From Balneolales bacterium (GTDB lineage: Bacteria; Bacteroidota; Rhodothermia; Balneolales; Natronogracilivirgulaceae), in assembly GCA_007131625.1 (NCBI GenBank), contig SLQC01000040.1, positions 1 through 35,003 of the forward strand: 35,003 bases of DNA. The letters are read 5' to 3'. Below, one piece after another: positions 9,566 to 18,777 of this stretch. Below the pieces are notes generated by a model. The model was given only the letters and a program-made list of their open reading frames with translations, was not told where the DNA came from and searched no databases. The stretch's first letter is position 1. The number at the start of each line of letters is the position of its first letter. Made by a program: the position numbers and the translations under genes.

Positions 9566-10125
9566 ATTGGTAGCTCCAAATATTGTTTCAATTCTTTTCG
9601 AGCCCGGTGGACCCTGACTTTCAGGGCACCTACAGATACATCAAGTGCTTCGGATATTGCTTCGTACGACATGCCGTCCCGATATTTCATCAACAATGGA
9701 ATGGAGCAGCTTTCGCTAATGCGCTCAAGAGCATTTTGCAGTTGCCCCATCTGCTCACCAGTGGTGATGTTATCGTCTGATGACTGACCATCAGAGTACA
9801 TCTCGTGAGAGTGATCATCTGGAAACTCGGTAAAAACATCGTTATACCTCTGCCGGCGTCGGGTATGATCGATACAATGGTTTTGTGCCAGGCGGTAGAG
9901 CCAGGATGAAAATGCCGAATTTCCCTGATAGGATTGCAGCCGTTCGTATGCTTTTAAAAAAATCTCGTGCGCCATTTCATCTATCTGGTTGCTATTCTTT
10001 TCATACCGCTGAACAACATGGAAAACCAGCGATGCATATCGTTTCATGAGAATACGATACAAATCCTTATCCCCATTAGTGATGCGGGCTATGATATCCC
10101 GGTCAGGCTGGTCGACAAAATCCAT
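9562..10125 (-). CDS. RNA polymerase ECF sigma-70 factor
   Basis: VVQRYEKNSNQIDEMAHEIFLKAYERLQSYQGNSAFSSWLYRLAQNHCIDHTRRRQRYN and C-terminal YRDGMSYEAISEALDVSVGALKVRVHRARKELKQYL; ATGA overlap with anti-sigma gene. Confidence 0.95.
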   Translation of the reverse strand: MDFVDQPDRDIIARITNGDKDLYRILMKRYASLVFHVVQRYEKNSNQIDEMAHEIFLKAYERLQSYQGNSAFSSWLYRLAQNHCIDHTRRRQRYNDVFTEFPDDHSHEMYSDGQSSDDNITTGEQMGQLQNALERISESCSIPLLMKYRDGMSYEAISEALDVSVGALKVRVHRARKELKQYLELPI

Positions 10126-10212
10126 GGTATAAGATACTGTTGGCGTGAGTTCGTTATCGAAGCCAAACGAATGACAATGGTAAATTACCCACGAACGATC
10201 ATATCTGTTACA

Positions 10213-10243
10213 ATATGACGCTCGTAGTTCCGATTAAGTTACA
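10213..10243 (-). promoter_or_regulatory. Candidate autoregulatory ECF promoter (-35 TGTAAC, -10 CGTCATAT) upstream of ECF sigma gene
   Basis: Minus strand TGTAACTTAATCGGAACTACGAGCGTCATAT, spacer 17 (GTAAC to CGTC); same elements as at 6189-6218. Confidence 0.5.
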
Positions 10244-10306
10244 TTATTGAAAGACCCTTAATGGGTAGTGAAACTATAAAATCCCTTATATTAGAACCAT
10301 TCAGAT

Positions 10307-10366
10307 GGCTCTATTAATAGTGTAATCTCTGTAATTGGCTCTATTAATTGTGTAACCCCTGTAATT
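10307..10366. repeat. Two tandem 30-bp repeats abutting the M1 peptidase start codon
   Basis: GGCTCTATTAATAGTGTAATCTCTGTAATT / GGCTCTATTAATTGTGTAACCCCTGTAATT, 27/30 identical, directly before ATG at 10367. Confidence 0.9.
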
Positions 10367-12388
10367 ATGCTTTTTTTGCACAAATTTCAGTTTTTTATTT
10401 TACTTACCGCTTTTTTTACTTCTTGCATACCGACTGGTGAGATTCCGGAACCCGGTAGCGGACAGCTGGTTTCCGGTCAGGAAATGGGTATCCCCGAACG
10501 GCCACTTCCGCAGCAGGTCGTTCCACCAAACGAATACCGGAAAGCGGTAGATACGGAAACACGTACCCATGACGGCCGGCCCGGCCCTGCCTACTGGCAG
10601 CAATTTACCGAATACAATATCGACGTTACACTGCATGCCTCTGATCGCAGAATTTCAGCCGTTGCCCGGATCGCTTATCACAACCAGTCCCCTAACACAC
10701 TCCGCCAGTTGCATCTGGAATTGGTGCAGAATCTGCATGCCGAAGGTGCGATCCGTAATCGCCCTGCCGAGGTCACTGGTGGTATACGCCTGAACCGTGT
10801 CACAGCTGAGGGGATCGATTTGAGCAATGAACCGGGTGAACAGTACCGCTATGGCGTCCAGGGAACCCGCATGATTATTCACACCCCGGCACCTGTTGCC
10901 CCGGGAGAAACATCGGAACTTGAAATTGCGTACGAATTCAGGATTCCGCAACAGGGTGCAGGTGGACGGATGGGATATCACGACGACAATCTGTTTTATC
11001 TCGGTTATTGGTACCCGCATATGGTGGTCTATGACGATGTGTTGGGTTGGCACCCCGATCCGTATCGTGGACAAGCCGAGTTTTATCACGGTTTTGCCGA
11101 TTACCATCTGACTGTCCATGCACCGGAACAATGGCTTGTAATGGCGACCGGCGAATTACAGAATGCCGGCGATGTACTTGCACCGGATGTGATGCAACGC
11201 TGGGAGGAGGCAAAACAAAGCGACGAGCCGATACGGATCTATACTGCCGAGTCAGGAGAAATGGCTACAAGGTCTGTTGCGGAGGAAACGGCTGCAGGAT
11301 CTAGCGCAGAGGATGGAAAACTTACCTGGCAATTTTCCGCACAAAATGTTCGCGATGTCGCCTTCAGTGCAACGCGCGAGTCGAACTGGGACGCTGCCCG
11401 AACATCAGTTGGCGATCGCACGGGTGACGGCATTGATGATCACACTGTTATAAACGCTTTCTGGCGTGACCGCGCCCCGCTCTGGTCGGAAGTTGTCTCC
11501 TACCAGCAGCATGCCATTACGTTTTTGTCGGACCTTACCGGATTTGCCTACCCATGGCCTCATATGACAGCTGTCGAAGGAGGCGGTATCATAGGAGGCG
11601 GCATGGAGTATCCGATGATGACTATCATGGGCGATTATAACCAGCGCGGTCAAGAGGCCCTCTATTCGGTCACCGCACATGAACTGGCGCACATGTGGAT
11701 TCCGATGATCGTGAGCACCGACGAACGCCGGTACAGTTGGCTTGACGAAGGCAGTACCGTCTTCAGTACCGCTGAAGCGGTAATGGACTTCTATCCCGAG
11801 CGAAGACCCCATCAGGAAACACAAAGAGCCTACATCCGTGCCGCCCGACAAGGTAATGAAGGCCCGATGATGCAGCGGTCCGACTTTCACTACTCAACGA
11901 CACATTTTATCATCGCTTCCTACCGCAAACCGTCAGCGATTCTTGCCGCCTTGCGAAAAGTTCTGGGGGAGGATATTTTTTGGGAAGCCTATCGAGCTTT
12001 TATCGAAGAATGGGCGTTTAAACAAGCGTATCCATGGGACTTTTTCCGTACCTTTGAACGAATCAGCGGTCGCGATCTCTTCTGGTTCTGGTACAGCTGG
12101 TATTACGAAACATGGGTAATGAATCAGGTAGTGGATGAAGTGGAAGAGACAGAAAAAGGAACCCGTATTGTCATAAGAGACGACGGAAAGGTACCGATGC
12201 CGGTTTACATAACTGTGACCTATGATGGCGACAACCGGACGGAATACAAGATCCCGGTAGATCGTTGGCTTGGTGGAAAGCGAACAGCCGAAATAATCAT
12301 TCCGGAACGAAATGTGCGCCGGGTGGTGATCGATGTGAACATGGAGCTCCCGGACGTCAACCGGCAAAACGCTGTATGGGAGCGCTGA
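10367..12388 (+). CDS. M1 family metallopeptidase (lipoprotein-like)
   Basis: GGGMEYPMMTIMG, TAHELAHMWIPMIVSTDERRYSWLDEGSTVF (HExxH-x18-E), N-term FILLTAFFTSCIPTG. Confidence 0.92.
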   Translation: MLFLHKFQFFILLTAFFTSCIPTGEIPEPGSGQLVSGQEMGIPERPLPQQVVPPNEYRKAVDTETRTHDGRPGPAYWQQFTEYNIDVTLHASDRRISAVARIAYHNQSPNTLRQLHLELVQNLHAEGAIRNRPAEVTGGIRLNRVTAEGIDLSNEPGEQYRYGVQGTRMIIHTPAPVAPGETSELEIAYEFRIPQQGAGGRMGYHDDNLFYLGYWYPHMVVYDDVLGWHPDPYRGQAEFYHGFADYHLTVHAPEQWLVMATGELQNAGDVLAPDVMQRWEEAKQSDEPIRIYTAESGEMATRSVAEETAAGSSAEDGKLTWQFSAQNVRDVAFSATRESNWDAARTSVGDRTGDGIDDHTVINAFWRDRAPLWSEVVSYQQHAITFLSDLTGFAYPWPHMTAVEGGGIIGGGMEYPMMTIMGDYNQRGQEALYSVTAHELAHMWIPMIVSTDERRYSWLDEGSTVFSTAEAVMDFYPERRPHQETQRAYIRAARQGNEGPMMQRSDFHYSTTHFIIASYRKPSAILAALRKVLGEDIFWEAYRAFIEEWAFKQAYPWDFFRTFERISGRDLFWFWYSWYYETWVMNQVVDEVEETEKGTRIVIRDDGKVPMPVYITVTYDGDNRTEYKIPVDRWLGGKRTAEIIIPERNVRRVVIDVNMELPDVNRQNAVWER

Positions 12389-12665
12389 TTATGCACAAAT
12401 TCCCGGTTGGGATAAAACAGTTGTCCTCATTATCTTACTATTACAAATTTTTAATAATCATGAGCGAGCACATTCCGGAAACAAATGTAACTCAAAGTAT
12501 ACCATAGTAGTGGCTGATATTTGACAATAGATGATATAGCAGCCCGTTCGGCAGCAGGTTGAAAGCACGATGGAAAAAGACAAATGGAAGCAGACGGAAT
12601 GCCGAACAGACAGTAAATCAATCGGAGATGTGAACCCGTGAAGCAGCGGTAATCGGAGTAATTAA

Positions 12666-13922
12666 GTGAATAATAAAACAGAACTACCCTGGTACGGAAA
12701 ACTGATCCTGGTTCTGGGAGGAATTACACTCCTGATCTACGTGCTTATTCAGGCCAGCTCCATACTGGTACCGTTTCTCTTTGCTGTCTTTTTCGCCATT
12801 CTGCTCGCTCCGCTCTCTTCCCTGATCGAAAGATACCGCATCAACCGATTGTTTTCCTCCCTTTTTAGTGTGCTGATCGGCATCACCTTTCTCTCCGGTA
12901 TTATTTTCTTCTTTTATAATCAGCTGATTAGCTTCGCCCAGGATTTGAGTATGATCGAAGAACGGATCAATGAACTGTTTACTCAATTCTCTGAATTCTT
13001 CAACACTTATCTGGCAGTGGAACCGGATGCACAAATGGACTCGGTCTCGGATTCCATCGTCTCGTTTCTGCGTGACAACATGGAACCGTTAACTCGTGGC
13101 GTGATGACAGCCGCCACAACACTCACCATGTTCTTTCTGATACCGATGTATGTCTTTCTGCTGTTGATGTATCGGGATTTCCTGAAAAATTTCTTCCTGA
13201 TGGCATTCGCGCGCCGCGAAAAAAACAGCCGGGTAGAAATTATGATTAACAAGGTCCGAAGCGTTGTTCAGAACTACATCACCGGAATGTCCATCGTTAT
13301 CTGCATTCTGGCGGTCCTGAACAGCACCGCGCTATATATCATCGGAATTGATCACGCTCTGTTTTTTGGAGTCTTTGCCGCATTACTAAATGTCATACCG
13401 TTCCTAGGCCCGATTATCGGTTCCATCTTGCCGATCATCTACTCCCTGCTGGTCATGGACTCGCTCTGGTATCCGTTCGCAGTACTCGCCACATTTTACG
13501 TCATCCAGCTTTTTGAAAGCAATCTGTTTACTCCAATGATCGTCGGACAGCGAGTCAGTCTCAATCCGCTTGTTACTCTGCTTGCCATATTTATCGGGGG
13601 ACAAATATGGGGTCTGGCAGGCATGATCCTGTTCATCCCTGGACTTGCGATGCTTAAGGAAGTTTTTGACGAAGTGGACTCTTTGCGCCCATACGGTTAT
13701 TTGCTCGGCAAGGTCAAGACCAGGGAACAGACGGAGAAAGAGTATTTTTCGGGTAAGATGGCACGTTTCAAGGGATCGAGGAAGGGTGGTCAACAAAAAG
13801 AAACGACGAAGTCACGCAGCCGATCGGATGGCAAAACGAGTAATAAGTCAACCGTAGACAACAACAGAAATACACCGAAACTCCGGAAAAAAGTCCGTGA
13901 AGGGGGTGATCAGGAGGAATAG
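12666..13922 (+). CDS. AI-2E family transporter (PerM/YdiK-like), GTG start
   Basis: Multi-TM, IGIDHALFFGVFAALLNVIPFLGPIIGSILPIIYSLL, ESNLFTPMIVGQRVSLNPLVTLLAIFIGGQIWGLAGMILFIPG; basic C-terminal tail. Confidence 0.92.
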   Translation: MNNKTELPWYGKLILVLGGITLLIYVLIQASSILVPFLFAVFFAILLAPLSSLIERYRINRLFSSLFSVLIGITFLSGIIFFFYNQLISFAQDLSMIEERINELFTQFSEFFNTYLAVEPDAQMDSVSDSIVSFLRDNMEPLTRGVMTAATTLTMFFLIPMYVFLLLMYRDFLKNFFLMAFARREKNSRVEIMINKVRSVVQNYITGMSIVICILAVLNSTALYIIGIDHALFFGVFAALLNVIPFLGPIIGSILPIIYSLLVMDSLWYPFAVLATFYVIQLFESNLFTPMIVGQRVSLNPLVTLLAIFIGGQIWGLAGMILFIPGLAMLKEVFDEVDSLRPYGYLLGKVKTREQTEKEYFSGKMARFKGSRKGGQQKETTKSRSRSDGKTSNKSTVDNNRNTPKLRKKVREGGDQEE

Positions 13923-15769
13923 TCGATAACCCGACCGTACCGCAGGAAGTACTCACGCAGTCCCTTAACAATTATTTCTCCCACGTTATCCTGAAATTCC
14001 GGATCCAACAGTTTCATCTCTTCTTCCGGATGTGAAATAAAGCCGGTCTCGACCAGCACATTCGGCAGTTCCGTCAGGGCGTTCAGTGTGAAATTGAAAC
14101 CACCGAACAGACCGAAGTCTCGCAACGGCAATTCCAGCATATGGTTATGAATAATATTGGCGAGTGGCCGGAATGCTTCGTGGCGATAATAGGTGCTCGT
14201 GCCGTGGATAGCAAGCGGATTGACATCTGTTCCGATGGAATTCGCATGGATACTGACCAGCACATGGGCATCGGATGCGATGATCATCTCGCTCCGTTCC
14301 ACCAAAGAAACATAGATATCCCGGTCACGCGTCATTAAAACTCGCACACCTTCCTCTTCCAGTCTGTCACGTACTTTCCGGGCAATGTCGAATACAACAT
14401 CTTTCTCCTTTACGCCGGTGGACCCGAGCGCGCCCAGATTGTTGCCGCCGTGTCCCACGTCGATGGCTATGCTGATATCCTCGAGCGGCCGGTTTCGGGA
14501 AACGATCGTGGGTGGGCGCTGAACCTGTACCTGCAGGCTGCTGCCGACACCATACCTCACCTGATAGCCCCAGTGAATATCGTGCTCAAGATGAATCTGA
14601 AGCTGAAAATGGTTGGGGCCGACCTGATTCCAGTCAACACTTTTTATTCCCTTTGCGTTTTTCTGATGGGCGATCCAGTTTGTGTTGGAGTCGGCACCAT
14701 AGATATCAACTTCGATGGTGTTCGGACGGGTGCTCATTGCGGTAACATACGGTAGGCGCTGTGCCAGGGTTAGCGTTACCATGTCGTAATCGTCGTTTCC
14801 ATTGACGGTGATCGATCCGGTTGCAGAGCGCGGCAACGGCGTCTGTTCAGGCAGGAGTTTAACGAAGCGGGCCGGAAGATATCCCTCCAGATTATCCGAC
14901 AGCCGAACACGATATTGCACTCCTACCCGACCAATCACTTCAACCCGCACTCCTGATTCTAAAAAACCGAGGCGTGGTCCGCCAAGCCGGTCAGTGCCGA
15001 TCCCGGCATTCAAATGAGCTCGGCGGCCGTTTACTTCTGCTACTCGCGGGAAAGCATCCGGTGTAATGGAAACCGGAGTGCTGTTCGTCACCGTAATATT
15101 GCCCCGCCGATCGTCCCGCAAAGTATAGGTAATTCGGGCTTCATGTGCAAAATCATCCTCCCGGGTCGTATACCGTCCAACATAAATCCCGCCGATGCCA
15201 CCGGTTTTAGTAAGTGGTTGTTCCTGCATGGGGATATCCTTCGTAACGCCGTCAATTCTGAAATAGGCCCGCTGTCCGGCACTGCCCCGGAACTGAATCT
15301 CGATCACCTCGTCTTTACCCAATTCCAGGAGTTGTTCGGGTTTCATCATATCCTGCTCGATGACAAGCGGTATCGCCGGTGTGGTTTTAACCTCCTCAGG
15401 ACGAATGAAATAAAGATTTTTAGTCCTTGATTCACCATCAGCGGAAATCACCCGGATGCGTGATGTACTCTGACCGACAGGAACATCCACCAGTCCGGCA
15501 AAACCACCGCTGGGGAAAACCCGGACCTCCTCGTCGTTAATATAGGCGCGGGCGTCGGATTCGGTATTTCCGGCAATGCGATGACGTCCCTGTGCTGTAC
15601 TGGTTGTGTCGCTGCCAGGAATAACGATGTTTAGCCGGACAGTTTCTGTTTTCTTGTCCAAGTCATTGGCTGGCTGTTCACCCGGTGGTAGCGTATGGGC
15701 TAATGAAAAGAATAAAACGGCAAACAAAACTACAGCCAGTAGATAGTAATAGGTGCGGGGTGAGTGCAT
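13910..15769 (-). CDS. N-acetylmuramoyl-L-alanine amidase (Amidase_3) with SH3-like region
   Basis: IAIDVGHGGNNLGALGSTGVKEKDVVFDIARKV, VLMTRDRDIYVSLVERSEMI, DAHVLVSIHANS; start 15769 gives signal MHSPRTYYYLLAVVLFAVLFFSLAHT. Confidence 0.9.
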   Translation of the reverse strand: MHSPRTYYYLLAVVLFAVLFFSLAHTLPPGEQPANDLDKKTETVRLNIVIPGSDTTSTAQGRHRIAGNTESDARAYINDEEVRVFPSGGFAGLVDVPVGQSTSRIRVISADGESRTKNLYFIRPEEVKTTPAIPLVIEQDMMKPEQLLELGKDEVIEIQFRGSAGQRAYFRIDGVTKDIPMQEQPLTKTGGIGGIYVGRYTTREDDFAHEARITYTLRDDRRGNITVTNSTPVSITPDAFPRVAEVNGRRAHLNAGIGTDRLGGPRLGFLESGVRVEVIGRVGVQYRVRLSDNLEGYLPARFVKLLPEQTPLPRSATGSITVNGNDDYDMVTLTLAQRLPYVTAMSTRPNTIEVDIYGADSNTNWIAHQKNAKGIKSVDWNQVGPNHFQLQIHLEHDIHWGYQVRYGVGSSLQVQVQRPPTIVSRNRPLEDISIAIDVGHGGNNLGALGSTGVKEKDVVFDIARKVRDRLEEEGVRVLMTRDRDIYVSLVERSEMIIASDAHVLVSIHANSIGTDVNPLAIHGTSTYYRHEAFRPLANIIHNHMLELPLRDFGLFGGFNFTLNALTELPNVLVETGFISHPEEEMKLLDPEFQDNVGEIIVKGLREYFLRYGRVIDYSS

Positions 15770-15867
15770 CTTGATAATTGAAAAACATTCACGAATGTAA
15801 CACCTAATCAAAATAGAATAATTTTCGAAAATCGGAAGGATTTCGAAAAAAACTCAGATGATTTTTT

Positions 15868-17709
15868 CTACTTCACTGGTTGACTGCTTTTCTCCTTTTT
15901 TGCTTTTTTTTTCTCTAGCGTTTTTTCCCGCCGCATTTCCTTGGCTTTCTTTTTGTCAACTGACTCCATCAGCTTGACATGATCAACCTGCTTGTTGATC
16001 ACCATTTGCTGGGCAATTGAAAGCACATTGTAGATCAGATAGTAGAGACTGAGTCCGGACGACAACCGGTTGAATATGACCAGCAGCATCACCGGCAGCA
16101 CATATTGCATCATTTTAAGTGCCGGGTTAGGTGCGGTGTTGCCCTGACCCGAAACTTTCATTTGTACCACCATGGTAGCGGTCATCAGCAGAACAAAACC
16201 TGCGATATGGGCTCCCATAAACGGAATGGTAAACGGCAACTCCAGGATGATATCCGGTGCTGCAAGATCCGATGCCCACAAGAACGGCTCCTGGCGTACT
16301 TCAATCGCGTTCTGGAAAAATCTCCAGAATGTAATGAGGACCGGAATCTGGAGAAGGTTGGGCAGACAGCTGCCAAGAGGATTCACTTTGGCGGTTTTGA
16401 ACAACTTCATCGTAGCCTGCTGCTGCTTCTGAGGATCATCTTTGTACTTCTCCTTGATAGCCTCCATCTCCGGCTGCAGTTCGCGCATAGCCGCCATGCT
16501 CTCAAAACTCTTTTTGGTCAGAGGGTAGAGTACAATTTTGACCAGAATGGCAAACAAAATGATTGTGACACCCATGTTGCCGGTCAGCCCGCCGAAAAAA
16601 CTGAAAAAGGGAAGGATGACATACTTGACAAAGGGGTCTGAAAACCAGCGCATAAATCCGAATCCGGTATCGACCATATCGTAGGCGGCCACGTCAAAAT
16701 CCCGCAGCTGGTAATAGTCGAGCGGCCCCAGAAAGAACTGGTAATTGTAAGATAATGATTCACCCAGCCGGGTGCGGAGTGCGGTCGTATAGTGGTGCAC
16801 CGTTTCACCGTTGTCTGCGTCGATCGCATGCTCAGCACTGAGAATGGCGCCGTCGGTCTGCTCGCCGGATTTCATAATCTGAGTGAAAAACTTCGATTTA
16901 CTTGCCACCCAGGTGACATTTCCGGTGATAATACTTTCTGAATATCCGGTATCTGATGGCTGAAATTGCTCCAGAACGCCGCCTGCAAAGCTGTAAGCGG
17001 CGGTGTATTGCGCCTCCGATGCGATATCCCGTTCGGTCGGCGGAATGGCCGGCTTCCAGATCAATTCGAAACTGCGTCCGCTGATATATTGCTCGATACC
17101 TTGAAAATCGATGTTCAGATGAATCTGATAGCTGTTGGCGTCGATGGTGTAGGAGTAGATCATCTTGCTGCCGTCTTCCAACTCCAACTCGTACTGAAGC
17201 GTTACAGTTTCACCATGTGAAAGAGAAACGACCGGATCGTGCGAAACCGGATGAAACAGCAGATTGTCGGTTTCGATGTTGTAATTCTCTGTCGACAAAA
17301 ACTCCATAGAGTAAGCCGACCGGGTGGTGTCGGACATCAGCTGAACCTGTCCGGCATCCCATTTCAAATGTTCCTTAAGGTGAAAACTTGCAGGTCCTGC
17401 CCCGAGATTGGTAAACCGGGCACGGTAATAGGGAGTTTCAATCCAGGTAGAGATGGTATCAGTCACCGATTGGTATCCGAATAAGCCGAGCGTCTGGCGG
17501 TCATCGGCCGGTCGATCCAGGAGAACATCTTCTTCCTCTTCAAAACGCTGTTCCAGCCGCCCTTCGGTCTCGTATTCGGGAATAGTGTCGCGGGCAAGAC
17601 GCTCCTGGCGCTGGCGTTCGATCTCCTCCTGCGTGGGCATGGTGGTGTACATCCAGGCAAGCATCAGCCCGAAAATAAGTACAAATCCGATTACGGTATT
17701 ACGATCCAA
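15868..17709 (-). CDS. yidC: Membrane protein insertase YidC
   Basis: MDRNTVIGFVLIFGLMLAWMY; C-term MGVTIILFAILVKIVLYPLTKKSFESMAAMRELQPEMEAIKEKYKDDPQKQQQATMKLFKTAKVNPLGSCLPNLLQIPVLITFWRFFQNA. Confidence 0.98.
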   Translation of the reverse strand: MDRNTVIGFVLIFGLMLAWMYTTMPTQEEIERQRQERLARDTIPEYETEGRLEQRFEEEEDVLLDRPADDRQTLGLFGYQSVTDTISTWIETPYYRARFTNLGAGPASFHLKEHLKWDAGQVQLMSDTTRSAYSMEFLSTENYNIETDNLLFHPVSHDPVVSLSHGETVTLQYELELEDGSKMIYSYTIDANSYQIHLNIDFQGIEQYISGRSFELIWKPAIPPTERDIASEAQYTAAYSFAGGVLEQFQPSDTGYSESIITGNVTWVASKSKFFTQIMKSGEQTDGAILSAEHAIDADNGETVHHYTTALRTRLGESLSYNYQFFLGPLDYYQLRDFDVAAYDMVDTGFGFMRWFSDPFVKYVILPFFSFFGGLTGNMGVTIILFAILVKIVLYPLTKKSFESMAAMRELQPEMEAIKEKYKDDPQKQQQATMKLFKTAKVNPLGSCLPNLLQIPVLITFWRFFQNAIEVRQEPFLWASDLAAPDIILELPFTIPFMGAHIAGFVLLMTATMVVQMKVSGQGNTAPNPALKMMQYVLPVMLLVIFNRLSSGLSLYYLIYNVLSIAQQMVINKQVDHVKLMESVDKKKAKEMRREKTLEKKKAKKEKSSQPVK

Positions 17710-17721
17710 AATGATTGCTGT

Positions 17722-18045
17722 TTAAAAGTCGGTTGATAGTGAAGAGGTAATGATATTGTCTCGATTGGAGGTATTGCTGTTGTTGTGGGTGGAAGACTCC
17801 GGTGATTCAACAATACAGTTGCAGTGTACTTTTTTTCCGGGAACCGGATCCTCGCCTCCCTCGCTCCAGGGGTTACACCGGAACACCCTCCAGACAGCAA
17901 GGACGAATCCCTTCAGGACGCCATGAGTCTTAAGTGCTTCGATAGCATAGTGGCTGCAGGTGGGGTAATAGCGGCAGCTAGTGGGGAAATAAGGTGAAAT
18001 AAAAAACTGGTACATTCGTACGAGTCCGATCAGCAAGTATCTCAT
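17722..18045 (-). CDS. yidD: Membrane protein insertion efficiency factor YidD
   Basis: [69 protein letters not shown]; start 18045 set by homology, ATGA overlap with rnpA. Confidence 0.95.
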   Translation of the reverse strand: MRYLLIGLVRMYQFFISPYFPTSCRYYPTCSHYAIEALKTHGVLKGFVLAVWRVFRCNPWSEGGEDPVPGKKVHCNCIVESPESSTHNNSNTSNRDNIITSSLSTDF

Positions 18046-18455
18046 GTCGTACCTCCGGCTTTCAACTGTGAACGGACGGCAGCCAGCAATCTTTTGCATT
18101 CCAGCTCGATCGCCGAAAAAGGCGCATCTGCTTTTTTGACAATAAAGATTCCGTGAAAACCGATTTGTTCGGATTTTGCAACTTCTCTGATCATGTGTTG
18201 GTTTAGCCGGTAAGCTTCCCTCATACGGCGTTTGATCACATTGCGTTTGTGTGCTTTGCCAAGGCGTTTTCCTGCGATAAAACCCATCAGGCAAATTTCA
18301 GGTTGCCCGGGAAATACAAGATAGCGCAAATCCATGTTATGGTCCCGCACCACCCTGCCTTTACGGAACAACCGTTGAACGGGTTCACGTCCACGCAGGA
18401 TCCGGGATCGTGGTAAAATATATCTCCGCTCGTCGTTACTTGCGGAATCCTTCAT
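18042..18455 (-). CDS. rnpA: Ribonuclease P protein component
   Basis: [46 protein letters not shown] (RNR motif region). Confidence 0.95.
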   Translation of the reverse strand: MKDSASNDERRYILPRSRILRGREPVQRLFRKGRVVRDHNMDLRYLVFPGQPEICLMGFIAGKRLGKAHKRNVIKRRMREAYRLNQHMIREVAKSEQIGFHGIFIVKKADAPFSAIELECKRLLAAVRSQLKAGGTT

Positions 18456-18591
18456 CGCTGACGGTCAGACTGTGTCGACCTTTTGCCCGGCGGCGCTTCA
18501 GAACCTTGCGCCCGTTGGCAGTCTCCATACGGGATCGAAACCCGTGAGTATTACTGCGACTGCGCCGGCTTGGTTGATATGTACGTTTCAT
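18436..18591 (-). CDS. rpmH: 50S ribosomal protein L34 (absent from supplied ORF track, 51 aa)
   Basis: Translated by hand: [51 protein letters not shown]. Confidence 0.97.
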   Translation of the reverse strand: MKRTYQPSRRSRSNTHGFRSRMETANGRKVLKRRRAKGRHSLTVSDEGFRK

Positions 18592-18618
18592 ATGTTTAAA
18601 ATATATAATTCATAAGGT

Positions 18619-18695
18619 CACATGGAACACCCATGGCTTTAATCATGCTCGTGTGTGTCTGTTATCCAGTCATGGGTGTTTCATCTGTTTTTTTT
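18619..18695 (+). repeat. Long hairpin A (19-nt arms, 31-nt loop) followed by T8
   Basis: CACATGGAACACCCATGGC (18619-18637) pairs with GTCATGGGTGTTTCATCTG (18669-18687), 18/19 including 2 G.U; TTTTTTTT 18688-18695. Confidence 0.75.
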
Positions 18696-18706
18696 ATTTC
18701 TAAGGG

Positions 18707-18777
18707 CAGATGTAATGTCCATGTCGAAAATAATCATGCTTTTGTGTGTCGAATTGCCGACATGGCCATTTCATCTG
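18707..18777 (+). repeat. Long hairpin B (20-nt arms, 31-nt loop), paralogous to hairpin A
   Basis: CAGATGTAATGTCCATGTCG (18707-18726) pairs with CGACATGGCCATTTCATCTG (18758-18777), 18/20; loop shares TAATCATGCTYKTGTGTGTC with A. Confidence 0.75.

Noticed and set aside
9206-9787. 193-aa plus-strand ORF across anti-sigma and sigma genes
   Set aside because: Antisense to two well supported overlapping genes; no recognisable features
10307-10366. CRISPR-like 30-bp repeats
   Set aside because: Only two copies and no spacer between them; a simple tandem duplication
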